Assembly (NCBI GenBank): GCA_029202405.1
Contig: CP119312.1
Coordinates: 1,803,001 to 1,867,000 of the forward strand
Direction of reading: 5' to 3'
From: Candidatus Devosia phytovorans
GTDB lineage: Bacteria > Pseudomonadota > Alphaproteobacteria > Rhizobiales > Devosiaceae
DNA: 64,000 nucleotides
Shown piece after piece: positions 42,100 to 49,341 of the stretch. A program made the position numbers and the translations under genes. The notes below the pieces were generated by a model, which worked only from the letters and a program-made list of their open reading frames with translations, made no database searches and had not been told where the DNA came from. Each line of letters opens with the position of its first letter. Within the stretch, counting starts at the first letter, position 1.

Positions 42100-42166
42100 G
42101 CTAACAGACTGTTAGCATCGAAGTAGCATTTCGCTAACCGTAGCGCTTAGCGCGCGGTTAGCGAAA
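42100..42166. repeat. cluster of GTTAGC/GCTAAC half-sites and inverted repeats
   Basis: CTAACA and TGTTAG pair across 3 bases (42101-42115). A perfect 12-bp inverted repeat, 42129-42140 with 42155-42166, uses the same CGCTAACCG core, and a fifth partial copy (CTTAGCG) lies between. No T run follows, so this looks like a regulator-binding cluster or an unusual RNA structure upstream of the M15 peptidase gene. Confidence 0.6.
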
Positions 42167-42241
42167 CTGATCGTATTTTAATGGCTTCACAGAAGGGACC
42201 ATTGCCTGTTGCGCGCTTGCAACAGAGGTCATTCGGAAGCC

Positions 42242-42718
42242 ATGAAGACCCCGCTCCGCTCCATAGTCGCCACGCTCGTCTGCGCCCTGTCGCTCGCCGC
42301 TTGCATGCCCATGGCGATGTTCGCCAGCAGCGGCGGCTCCGCCTATTCGGGCAAACGCAATGACTGGGGCACCTATGTGTCGAGCCGCGAGGTCAATGCG
42401 CTATGCCTATCGCCCAAGCTCAGATTTCTCATCTGGGAGTTCGAGGGCCAGTTCGGGCGTAAGGTCATCATGAACTCGGGTTACCGCGACGGCCAGCACA
42501 ACAGCGCAGCCGGCGGGGCGGATAACTCCTACCACACCAAATGCATGGCGGCGGATTTCTACATCCCCGGCGTCGACAAGCAGGCGCTGATCGCCTTTGC
42601 CATTACCCGCAGCTCGGCGGGCGGCGTGGGCTGCTATCCGGGCCGCCAGTTCATCCATGTGGATGTGCGCGACCGGCCGCGCGGCTACAACCGGCCCGTC
42701 ACTTTCTCGGGCTGTTGA
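42242..42718 (+). CDS. M15-type peptidase domain lipoprotein
   Basis: This 158-residue protein has a lipoprotein signal with lipobox LSLAAC (Cys20), so it should be anchored in the envelope. The C-terminal domain has the peptidase M15 pattern: IMNSGYRDGQHN, HTKCMAADFYI (His/Asp zinc ligands) and FIHVDVRDRP (His ligand). These families trim peptidoglycan cross-links or stem peptides. ATG 42242 gives the signal peptide directly. The upstream region is packed with GTTAGC repeats. Confidence 0.83.
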   Translation: MKTPLRSIVATLVCALSLAACMPMAMFASSGGSAYSGKRNDWGTYVSSREVNALCLSPKLRFLIWEFEGQFGRKVIMNSGYRDGQHNSAAGGADNSYHTKCMAADFYIPGVDKQALIAFAITRSSAGGVGCYPGRQFIHVDVRDRPRGYNRPVTFSGC

Positions 42719-42793
42719 AAAAGTTTAGGCATTTGTCACAAGGGGGTTGCGCGGATCAAATCACCCCTCTATACGACCCTCACCAGCGCTTAG

Positions 42794-42868
42794 GCGCCCT
42801 TCGTCTATCGGTTAGGACGGCACCCTTTCACGGTGCAGAGAGGGGTTCGATTCCCCTAGGGCGTACCA
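42794..42868 (+). tRNA. tRNA-Glu (TTC)
   Basis: A full 75-base cloverleaf is visible with acceptor GCGCCCT/AGGGCGT, anticodon loop CTTTCAC (anticodon TTC), and T-arm GGGGTTCGATTCCCC. CCA is encoded. Confidence 0.97.
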
Positions 42869-42916
42869 TTCCTTCCCTTGCGGAAGTGATATAAAGTGTC
42901 TGGCAGTTCCAGGTCC

Positions 42917-42991
42917 GCGCCCATCGTCTATCGGTCAGGACGGCACCCTCTCACGGTGCAGAGCGGGGTTCGATTCCCCGTGGGCGTACCA
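42917..42991 (+). tRNA. tRNA-Glu (CTC)
   Basis: A full 75-base cloverleaf differs from the previous tRNA-Glu at a few positions. The anticodon loop is CTCTCAC (anticodon CTC), and the acceptor is GCGCCCA/TGGGCGT. CCA is encoded. The pair is 48 bases apart and looks like a tandem duplication. Confidence 0.97.
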
Positions 42992-43067
42992 GGACTTTTT
43001 CTCGATATATTCCTGTTCTTGTCGAATACTCCGTGCGAGTCTCGATGGCATTGCCTATAGCCGTCGG

Positions 43068-43454
43068 GTGACGAAAATCCTCCGCCCCCTTTATTTCATC
43101 GCCGGCCTGTTGCTGGTCGCCATCGGCATCGTGGGCATCTTCGTGCCGCTACTGCCGACGACCGGACCGCTGATCCTGGCCGCATGGTGTTTTGCCCGCT
43201 CGTCCAAACGCGCCGAGGCGTGGCTGCTGGCCAATCCCCAGTTCGGCCCGGCGATCATCGCGTGGCGCCAGAACGGCGCCATCGCACGCCGCCACAAGCT
43301 GATGGCGCTTGGCGGGATGAGTGTGGGGCTTGTGGTGTTCTGGTTGGGGTCGCAGCCAGCGTGGTGGCTGCTTGGCCTTGTAGCGCTGGCGCTGGTGGCC
43401 TGTGCGGTGTTCGTGTGGACGCGACCGGAGCCGGTTCGCGCAGAGAGCAACTAG
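43068..43454 (+). CDS. DUF454 (YbaN-type) membrane protein
   Basis: This 128-residue inner-membrane protein has the family opening LRPLYFIAGLLLVAIGIVGIFVPLLPTTGPLILAAWCFARSSKRAEAWLLANPQFGPAI. Two hydrophobic segments follow at about residues 80-120. Its role is unknown. The start is GTG 43068, with an ATA-GCC-GTC-GG context and only a weak ribosome site. The 3' end overlaps the convergent toxin gene by 4 bases. Confidence 0.82.
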   Translation: MTKILRPLYFIAGLLLVAIGIVGIFVPLLPTTGPLILAAWCFARSSKRAEAWLLANPQFGPAIIAWRQNGAIARRHKLMALGGMSVGLVVFWLGSQPAWWLLGLVALALVACAVFVWTRPEPVRAESN

Positions 43455-43762
43455 AGTTCGAAGTCCGCCCGGTCATCCGGTGTCGCCAGCGGCGTGTTCA
43501 CTGAGCTGGAGATTGCAGTTACCCAGATCATGTCACCTCGGAACATGTAATCGATCCAATAACCGTGGCGAACAAGCCGTCTGACCCCCGGAAAGGTTGA
43601 CTGCTCGTCTTCAAAACCGGCTTGCGAGAAACGCGAAAGATCAGCCATCGCCTGCTTCATCCGCTGCGCGAATGCATTTGCAGCGGAGGGGCTGTGCTGG
43701 CGGAGATATTGTCCTTCCTGTTTCACATAATGCAGCGCATTCGGAGACAGGCGAACGCGCAT
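43451..43762 (-). CDS. ParE/RelE-family toxin
   Basis: This 103-residue basic protein has the RelE/ParE fold pattern: an opening RVRLSPNALHYVKQEGQYLRQHSPSAANAF, a mid segment GFEDEQSTFPGVRRLVRHGYWIDYMFRGDMIWVTAIS and a short tail. The early helices and the LVRHGYWIDYMF strand pair are typical of ParE toxins, which act on gyrase, or RelE, which cleaves mRNA. The start overlaps the antitoxin stop as TGATG, a normal toxin-antitoxin arrangement. The cellular target cannot be told. Confidence 0.8.
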   Translation of the reverse strand: MRVRLSPNALHYVKQEGQYLRQHSPSAANAFAQRMKQAMADLSRFSQAGFEDEQSTFPGVRRLVRHGYWIDYMFRGDMIWVTAISSSVNTPLATPDDRADFEL

Positions 43763-44022
43763 CAGGCCGCGTCGCCGCGAACGATGGCTTCCAGTTCGGC
43801 AAGGACTACTTCCGCATCCTCCCCCTCACCGCGCTCAAGCTGCGCAATGCCTTCCGCGATAGCCAGAACGTCCTTGCCCTCACGAGCGATATATAGCCGC
43901 ATGGCGCGGACCATGATCCAGCTTCGCGTGCGATCGGAGGCAGCGGCAATGCGCTCGATCTCCGCCAATACATCGACGGGCAGACGCAATGTGATGGGAT
44001 CTGAGAGGTCTGGTTTGCTCAT
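43762..44022 (-). CDS. ribbon-helix-helix antitoxin
   Basis: This 86-residue acidic protein has an N-terminal ribbon-helix-helix (PITLRLPVDVLAEIERIAAASDRTRSWIMVRAMRLYIARE) and an acidic C-terminal tail (GEGEDAEVVLAELEAIV) suited to bind the basic toxin. ATG 44022 follows GGAGGATGCC. A TTGTATTACAA palindrome at 44046-44056 is a likely autoregulatory operator. Confidence 0.82.
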   Translation of the reverse strand: MSKPDLSDPITLRLPVDVLAEIERIAAASDRTRSWIMVRAMRLYIAREGKDVLAIAEGIAQLERGEGEDAEVVLAELEAIVRGDAA

Positions 44023-44045
44023 GGCATCCTCCACCGGAGACTACC

Positions 44046-44056
44046 TTGTATTACAA
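44046..44056. promoter_or_regulatory. palindromic operator of the toxin-antitoxin operon
   Basis: The 11-bp palindrome TTGTATTACAA lies 24 bases before the antitoxin start. Ribbon-helix-helix antitoxins usually bind such sites to repress their own operon. Confidence 0.5.
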
Positions 44057-44074
44057 AATCCGATGATCGTCCAA

Positions 44075-44896
44075 TCAGGCGTTGACGCCTTGCCCCGTCC
44101 CGACATGATGCCTGCCGATGGGGACGATCATGGGGGTTTCGGACACCGGATCGATGACGATGCGCGATTCCATGCCGAAGACGGTCTTCACGACCGCTTC
44201 GGTGATGACGTCGGCGGGACGGCCTTCGGCGACCAGCTTGCCGGCTTTCATGGCGACGATGTGGTCGGCATAGCGGCAGGCGAGGTTGAGGTCGTGGAGG
44301 ACCACGACCACAGTGCGACCATTATGCTTGACGAGGTCGGTCAGGAGGTCGAGCACTTCCACCTGGTGGTTGATGTCGAGGAAGGTCGTCGGTTCGTCGA
44401 GCAATAGCAGATCGGTCTGTTGGGCGAGCGCCATGGCGATCCAGACGCGCTGGCGCTGGCCGCCGGAGAGTTCGTCGACCGGTCGATCGGCGATCTCGAG
44501 CGTGTCGGTGGCGCGCAGGGCCTCGGCGACGGCTGCGTCGTCCTCTGCCGTCCAGCGGCGGAACCAGCCCTGATGCGGATAGCGGCCGCGGCCGACCAGA
44601 TCGGACACAACGATGGCATCGGGGGCGATGGGTGACTGCGGCAGCACGCCAAGGATAGTGGCCACGTCGCGCGTCGACATCTGATGGATGGGCTTGCCGT
44701 CGAGATAGACGGCGCCGCGCGTTGGAGCAAGCAGGCGGGCGAGGCCGCGTAGCACGGTGGACTTGCCGCAGGCATTGGCGCCGACGATGACGGTCAGCTT
44801 GCCGGGCGGGATGGTGAGGTTGAGATCATCGACGACCTTGCGATCGCCATAGCCCAGATCCATGCCGGCAGCGAGCAGTTGGTGCTTAGTGGTCAT
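44075..44896 (-). CDS. iron-siderophore ABC transporter ATP-binding protein (FecE/FepC class)
   Basis: This 273-residue cytosolic ATPase has Walker A GANACGKST, the signature LSGGQRQRVWIAMALAQ, Walker B LLLLDEPTTFLD and the switch VVVLHDLNLACRYADHIVAM. The YPHQGWFRRWTAEDDAAV segment is specific to siderophore-type importers. A longer frame is open upstream, but ATG 44896 is standard. It lies 19 bases below the two permease genes and completes a full Fec/Fep-type importer. Confidence 0.92.
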   Translation of the reverse strand: MTTKHQLLAAGMDLGYGDRKVVDDLNLTIPPGKLTVIVGANACGKSTVLRGLARLLAPTRGAVYLDGKPIHQMSTRDVATILGVLPQSPIAPDAIVVSDLVGRGRYPHQGWFRRWTAEDDAAVAEALRATDTLEIADRPVDELSGGQRQRVWIAMALAQQTDLLLLDEPTTFLDINHQVEVLDLLTDLVKHNGRTVVVVLHDLNLACRYADHIVAMKAGKLVAEGRPADVITEAVVKTVFGMESRIVIDPVSETPMIVPIGRHHVGTGQGVNA

Positions 44897-44915
44897 CGGG
44901 AACTCCAGTCCATAT

Positions 44916-45968
44916 TCAATTGACCCGCCCTGCCCGGTTCGAGGCAATGAGCAGCCATAGCAGGAAGCCGGCGCCGAAGACGCCGGTGACAACGCCGACC
45001 GGCAGTTGCACATCGGGCAAAGCATGCTGGGCGATCAGATCGGAGCCGAGCATGACCAGTGCACCAACGAGTGCAGCCTGAACAAATCCCTTGCCGGCAC
45101 CAGCGAGCAGGTTGCGGGCGATCGGTCCGGCGACGAAGGCAACGAAGGTGACAGGCCCGACAGCGGCCGTTGCGAAGGCGGCATAGGCGACGCCGGACAG
45201 CATCAGGCCGAGGCGGGCAAATTCGACACGGGCCCCGAGCGCAGTGGCCGTATCGTCGCCAAGCTGCAGCGCGTCGAGCGTGCGCACGAGCGCGATGGTG
45301 ATGGGCAGCAGGACCAGCATGGCACAGGCCAGTGGCACGATGTCAGCGACATTGGCCGCGGTGAGGCTGCCAACCAGCCAGGCCAGCGACTGCTGCACTT
45401 CAAAGAGCCGGGCGCGGGTGAAGAGATAGGACATGAGCGCGGCCATCATAGCGGCAACGCCAATGCCGATCAGCACCACTCGATAGGCGGTGACGCCATT
45501 GCGCCAGGACAGGCCATAGATAATCAGAGCCGTGGCGATGGCCCCGATGAGCGCCCCAAGCGAGACCGCAACACCGGAAAAGCCAAGGATGATGATACAG
45601 AACACGGCCGAGGCGCTGGCGCCATGCGAGATGCCGATAATATCGGGACTTGCCAGTGGGTTACGCAGAAGCGTTTGGAAAATGATTCCGCTGAGCGCAA
45701 AGGCCGCGCCGGCGAGCACAGCCAAGGTGGCACGCGGCAGCCGGACGTTGAGCACGATGAAATCGACGCCGCGGTCGGTGAGGCCGGTGACGGGCGAGAA
45801 CAGCGACTGCAGCACGCGCTCGGGCGCGACATAATAGTCGCCGAGATAGAGCGAGAGGCCAACGGCGAACAGCAGCAAGACGGTGAGCAGCAGCGTGATC
45901 GACAGGCGGCGCCGGGCGAGGCTATTGCGGATGGTGCTGACGGCGGTGGCGGCGTCCATGGTGGTCAT
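44916..45968 (-). CDS. iron-siderophore ABC transporter permease (FecCD family) 2
   Basis: This 350-residue inner-membrane permease has about nine hydrophobic segments. It shows the family blocks LRLPRATLAVLAGAAFALSGIIFQTLLRNPLASPDIIGISHGASASAVF and GPVTFVAFVAGPIARNLLAGAGKGFVQAALVGALVMLGSDLIAQ. The ATG at 45968 overlaps the upstream permease stop (TGATG), and an in-frame GTG lies one codon earlier. It forms a heterodimer channel with its partner. Confidence 0.92.
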   Translation of the reverse strand: MTTMDAATAVSTIRNSLARRRLSITLLLTVLLLFAVGLSLYLGDYYVAPERVLQSLFSPVTGLTDRGVDFIVLNVRLPRATLAVLAGAAFALSGIIFQTLLRNPLASPDIIGISHGASASAVFCIIILGFSGVAVSLGALIGAIATALIIYGLSWRNGVTAYRVVLIGIGVAAMMAALMSYLFTRARLFEVQQSLAWLVGSLTAANVADIVPLACAMLVLLPITIALVRTLDALQLGDDTATALGARVEFARLGLMLSGVAYAAFATAAVGPVTFVAFVAGPIARNLLAGAGKGFVQAALVGALVMLGSDLIAQHALPDVQLPVGVVTGVFGAGFLLWLLIASNRAGRVN

Positions 45969-46999
45969 CACAGGCTCGCCAGCTTGCGGCGGCGGACCAG
46001 CGCGATGAAGAAGGGCGCGCCGATGAAGGCGGTGACAATGCCGACCTGCACCTCGCCCGGTGGCGCCAGGATACGGCCCACAATGTCGGAGCCGAGCAAC
46101 AGGATGGGCGCGAGCAGCATGGAGTAAGGCAGGATCCAGCGGTAGTTCGGCCCAGTGATGGCCCGGGCGACATGGGGCACGGTGAGGCCGACGAAGGCGA
46201 TGGGACCGGCGGCGGCTGTCGCGCCCCCTGCAAGGATAACGGCGGCCAGACCGGCGATGGCGCGGGAGCGGCCGACATTCTGGCCGAGCGAGCGGGCGAC
46301 GTCCTCACCCATCGAGAGACCATCGAGCATGCGGGCGCTCAGCAGGGCCAGGCCGATACCGACGGCCAGGAAGGGCGCGACCTGGACGACGATATCCATG
46401 CCGCGGCCGACCAGCGAGCCGACCTGCCAGAAACGAATCTCGTCGAGCGTGCGCGGGCTGGTGAGGAGGATTGCGCTGGTGATGGACTGCATGGCGGCGG
46501 TGACGGCCGCGCCGGCCAGGGCCAGCTTGATCGGGGTGGCGCCCTCGCGGCCAAGCGAAGCCACGGAATAGACCACCAGCATGGCGGCGCCGGCGCCAAG
46601 GAAGGCCAGCCAGACATAGGCGCTGAGCTGAGTGATGCCGAAGAGGGAGACGCCGAGTACAACGAAAACGGCAGCCCCGGAGTGAATGCCCAGAATCGAG
46701 GGATCGGCCAGCGGATTGCGCGTAGCGCCCTGCAGCACGGCGCCGGCGAGACCGAGGGCTGAACCGACAAGAAGGCCGACCAAGGTGCGCGGCAGGCGCA
46801 GGTCCCAGATGATGCGATGGTCGGTGGAGGCGGGGTCGAAGGCGGTAAAAGCTGCCCAGATGGTATCGATGGTCACCGGCCGGGCGCCAACTGTTATAGA
46901 CAGAATTGCCACGGCCACGACTGCGATGGCCAGCGCCAGAAGGCCAAGCGAGAGCACGGCCTCCCTGGGTCGGGTCATGGTGGCTGGAAGGCTAGTCAT
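45968..46999 (-). CDS. iron-siderophore ABC transporter permease (FecCD family) 1
   Basis: This 343-residue inner-membrane permease of the FecCD family contains LRLPRTLVGLLVGSALGLAGAVLQGATRNPLADPSILGIHSGAAVFVVL and AGPIAFVGLTVPHVARAITGPNYRWILPYSMLLAPILLLGSDIVGR. The frame is open upstream over the fecB-like gene, but ATG 46999 lies just below that gene's stop and gives a standard start. The C-terminus overlaps the second permease gene, so the operon is tightly coupled. Confidence 0.92.
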   Translation of the reverse strand: MTSLPATMTRPREAVLSLGLLALAIAVVAVAILSITVGARPVTIDTIWAAFTAFDPASTDHRIIWDLRLPRTLVGLLVGSALGLAGAVLQGATRNPLADPSILGIHSGAAVFVVLGVSLFGITQLSAYVWLAFLGAGAAMLVVYSVASLGREGATPIKLALAGAAVTAAMQSITSAILLTSPRTLDEIRFWQVGSLVGRGMDIVVQVAPFLAVGIGLALLSARMLDGLSMGEDVARSLGQNVGRSRAIAGLAAVILAGGATAAAGPIAFVGLTVPHVARAITGPNYRWILPYSMLLAPILLLGSDIVGRILAPPGEVQVGIVTAFIGAPFFIALVRRRKLASL

Positions 47000-47001
47000 C
47001 G

Positions 47002-47955
47002 CTAGGGGACCAGATCCTCGTCGGCGGCGTTGACGGCGTCGGTCAGCTTGTCGAGCGCACCAGCATAGGCGGCGTAGTTGCGCAGCCAGAAGGCAGGCCA
47101 TTCGGTGACCGCACCGGCGGCGACGGCGGGCAGCGTCTCCCAGGTCGGCTGCATCAAGGCCAATTCAAGCGTCGAGGACAAGCGATTATCGACCATGATG
47201 AGGTCTGCCGGATATTTGTCGGCGTTTTCCCAGCTGACGGTCTCAAAGTAATTGTTGCCGGCCGCATCGACGCCTGAGGGCGTCACGATATCAAGGCCCC
47301 AGCTCTGCAGATCGAGCAATTCGGCAGCGCCGGCGGGATCCGCGACATAGATGGCATCGGCGCCGGTGTAGACGGCTTCGGCGATCAAGCCGGGCTTGGC
47401 CCCCGTGGCTGCCTTGAACGCGGCGAGCGAGGTCGCAAAGGCCGCCTTGGCTTCTGCTATCGAGGGTTCGGTCAGATCGGCACCAAGGCTTACGGCCAGC
47501 GCCTCATAGTCCTCGATCATGGCGATGATGGAATCGCCGGCCGCCGGGCCCGTGACCGGGGCAATTTCGGCCATTTGCGTGGCGATCTCGCCGCCGCTCC
47601 AGTCGGCATTGCGATCCCACCATTCGGCGATGATCAGGTCGGGCTGCAATGCAGCGACCTTTTCGATGTCGACCTCGCTCCAGCTCTGGCCGACGATCTC
47701 GATGCCCGACAGATCGAGGCCTTCCAGCGCCTTGACTTCGGATATGGCGCCGTCGGCATAAATGCCGACCGGGCGGATGCCCAATGGAATGAGGCCCGCA
47801 GCGGCATCCTGATGCATGATGATGCGTTGGGGGATGGCATCGAGCGTCACGGTCTGCCCGGTCGCGTCGGTATAGCTCCACGGTTCAGCCTGCGCGAATG
47901 CGGGGGCCAGGGCCAGAGCCGCGACCGAGACAGAAAGCAGTGACTTGAGAAACAT
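47002..47955 (-). CDS. iron-siderophore ABC transporter binding protein (FecB class)
   Basis: This 317-residue periplasmic protein has a signal peptide of about 23 residues ending in FAQA. The Peripl_BP_2 pattern follows: WSYTDATGQTVTLDAIPQRIIMHQDAAAGLIPLGIRPVGIYADG, then VAALQPDLIIAEWWDRNADW and LIMVDNRLSSTLELALMQPTWETLPAVAAGAV. It is the first gene of the operon, 3 bases ahead of permease 1. A TGA-N9-TCA iron-box candidate lies upstream. The chelate it binds is unknown. Confidence 0.9.
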   Translation of the reverse strand: MFLKSLLSVSVAALALAPAFAQAEPWSYTDATGQTVTLDAIPQRIIMHQDAAAGLIPLGIRPVGIYADGAISEVKALEGLDLSGIEIVGQSWSEVDIEKVAALQPDLIIAEWWDRNADWSGGEIATQMAEIAPVTGPAAGDSIIAMIEDYEALAVSLGADLTEPSIAEAKAAFATSLAAFKAATGAKPGLIAEAVYTGADAIYVADPAGAAELLDLQSWGLDIVTPSGVDAAGNNYFETVSWENADKYPADLIMVDNRLSSTLELALMQPTWETLPAVAAGAVTEWPAFWLRNYAAYAGALDKLTDAVNAADEDLVP

Positions 47956-48008
47956 GGGAAACTCGCGCTTGCCGGTTTGAATCCGAGGCTACCTAAGGCA
48001 GGATAATC

Positions 48009-48023
48009 TGATGGGTCAAGTCA
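48009..48023. promoter_or_regulatory. candidate IRO box (TGA-N9-TCA)
   Basis: TGATGGGTCAAGTCA matches the TGA-N9-TCA pattern linked to RirA iron control in Rhizobiales. It lies between the iron-transport operon and rpoE, and overlaps a TTGACC -35-like box on the minus strand. The motif is short and could arise by chance. Confidence 0.35.
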
Positions 48024-48037
48024 TGTTTCGGGGTGGT

Positions 48038-48066
48038 TGATCCATCTTTGACCCCGCTGCGTAGAG
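48038..48066 (+). promoter_or_regulatory. RpoE-type promoter of rpoE-chrR
   Basis: TGATCC (48038-48043) is followed by an 18-base spacer and TAGAG (48062-48066). This fits the TGATCC-N18 pattern with an A-rich TAxxA -10 described for Rhodobacter RpoE promoters, and implies autoregulation of the sigma factor. A matching site exists at 53493-53522. Confidence 0.65.
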
Positions 48067-48089
48067 GGCTTACACAGCCGGAGCGGCCG

Positions 48090-48689
48090 ATGTATGCGGT
48101 AGTGATGACGAATTCCGATTTGGGCGACTTCTCCACCCTGCCCGGCCCACAGGACCTGGGCCAGCTCGTGCTGCGCATCGCCCAGAAGCAGGACCGCTCG
48201 GCGCTGGCCGACCTGTTCGGCCAGCTCGGACCGCGGGTGAAATCCATGCTGCTCAAGCTGGGCGCCAGCGATGCGCTGGCCGAGGACCTGGTGCAGGAGA
48301 CATTCCTCACCGTCTGGCGCAAGGCGCCGCTCTATTCCAGCCAGCGCGGCGCGGTGACGACGTGGATATTCACGATCGCCCGCAACCTGCGCATCGACCA
48401 GCTGCGGCGGCAGAGCAACAAGCCCTATGAGGACCTGGAGAAGGTCGCACTGGTCAGCGACAGTCCCTTGGGCAGTGCAGTGGTCGAGCAACATCAGGTG
48501 GTGGACCGGGTGACTGCGGCGCTGGGCTCGCTCTCGGAGGAGCAGCGTGAGGTGGTGCGACTGAGTTTTATCCACGACATGCCCCATGCCCAGATCGCCG
48601 AGGCGATCGGTATCCCCCTGGGCACCGTCAAATCGCGACTGCGCCTTGCCTATGAACGGCTCCGGCCCTTGCTGGAGGATTTGCAATGA
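48090..48689 (+). CDS. rpoE: ECF sigma factor RpoE (ChrR-controlled, singlet-oxygen type)
   Basis: This 199-residue ECF sigma factor has region 2 (about residues 45-105) with DALAEDLVQETFLTVWRKAPLYSSQRGAVTTWIFTIARNLRIDQLRRQSNK. Region 4 (about 140-195) has LSEEQREVVRLSFIHDMPHAQIAEAIGIPLGTVKSRLRLAYERLR. The next gene is chrR, which overlaps by 4 bases, so this is the RpoE-ChrR module that responds to singlet oxygen in Rhodobacter. ATG 48090 has GGAG upstream and gives the start. ATG 48105 is an alternative. Confidence 0.92.
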   Translation: MYAVVMTNSDLGDFSTLPGPQDLGQLVLRIAQKQDRSALADLFGQLGPRVKSMLLKLGASDALAEDLVQETFLTVWRKAPLYSSQRGAVTTWIFTIARNLRIDQLRRQSNKPYEDLEKVALVSDSPLGSAVVEQHQVVDRVTAALGSLSEEQREVVRLSFIHDMPHAQIAEAIGIPLGTVKSRLRLAYERLRPLLEDLQ

Positions 48690-49336
48690 GTATCCAACAC
48701 CATCCCGATATTTCGACGCTGATGGCCTTCAGCGCCGGCACGCTGGACATGCCCTATGCCACGGTGATCGCAACGCATCTGGCGATGTCGGAAGGCGGGC
48801 GCGAGATCGTGCGGCGCATGGAAGGGATCGGCGGGGCGCTGCTGGCCGACGAAACGCCGGTTGCCCTGTCGGATGGCGCGCTCGACCGGCTGCTGGGCGC
48901 GGTGGATGGTCAGAAGATCGACCCGGTCGTGCAGAAGGGACCAACCGAGAGCTATGTGCCCCTGCCCTTGCAGGCCTTCCTGCCCAATGGGCTGGAGGGT
49001 GTGCGCTGGAAGTGGAACGGACCGGGCGTGGCGACGGCGGACCTGGCCTGGGGCGATGACGGCAAGTCGCGGCTGATGCTGCTGCGCGTGGCCGGCGGTC
49101 GCAGCGTGCCCGAGCATGGGCATGGCGGGCTGGAACTGACGCTGATCCTGGAGGGTTCCTATCGCGACCGCTTCGGCGTGTTCGCGCGTGGCGACATTGC
49201 CGATCACGACGAGGATGTCGAGCATCAGCCGATTGCCGAACCGGGCCCTGATTGCATCTGCCTCGTGGCGGTGGATGCCAAGCTCAACTTCCGCGGCCGG
49301 TTGATGCGCGCACTGCAACCGCTGTTCGGGATTTGA
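48686..49336 (+). CDS. chrR: anti-sigma factor ChrR, cupin type, lacking the zinc cysteines
   Basis: This 216-residue protein has an N-terminal anti-sigma domain and a C-terminal cupin domain. From knowledge of R. sphaeroides ChrR, the N-terminal zinc is bound by His6, His31, Cys35 and Cys38. Here His6 and His31 are kept, but position 35 is Ser and 38 is Gly in ATHLAMSEGGRE. The cupin ligands remain (His144, His146, Glu150 in HGHGGLE; His180), as does the C-terminal DCICLVAVDAKL. It overlaps rpoE (ATGA) and is followed by the SDR gene. It should sequester RpoE until singlet oxygen appears. Confidence 0.9.
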   Translation: MSIQHHPDISTLMAFSAGTLDMPYATVIATHLAMSEGGREIVRRMEGIGGALLADETPVALSDGALDRLLGAVDGQKIDPVVQKGPTESYVPLPLQAFLPNGLEGVRWKWNGPGVATADLAWGDDGKSRLMLLRVAGGRSVPEHGHGGLELTLILEGSYRDRFGVFARGDIADHDEDVEHQPIAEPGPDCICLVAVDAKLNFRGRLMRALQPLFGI

Positions 49337-49341
49337 GACAA

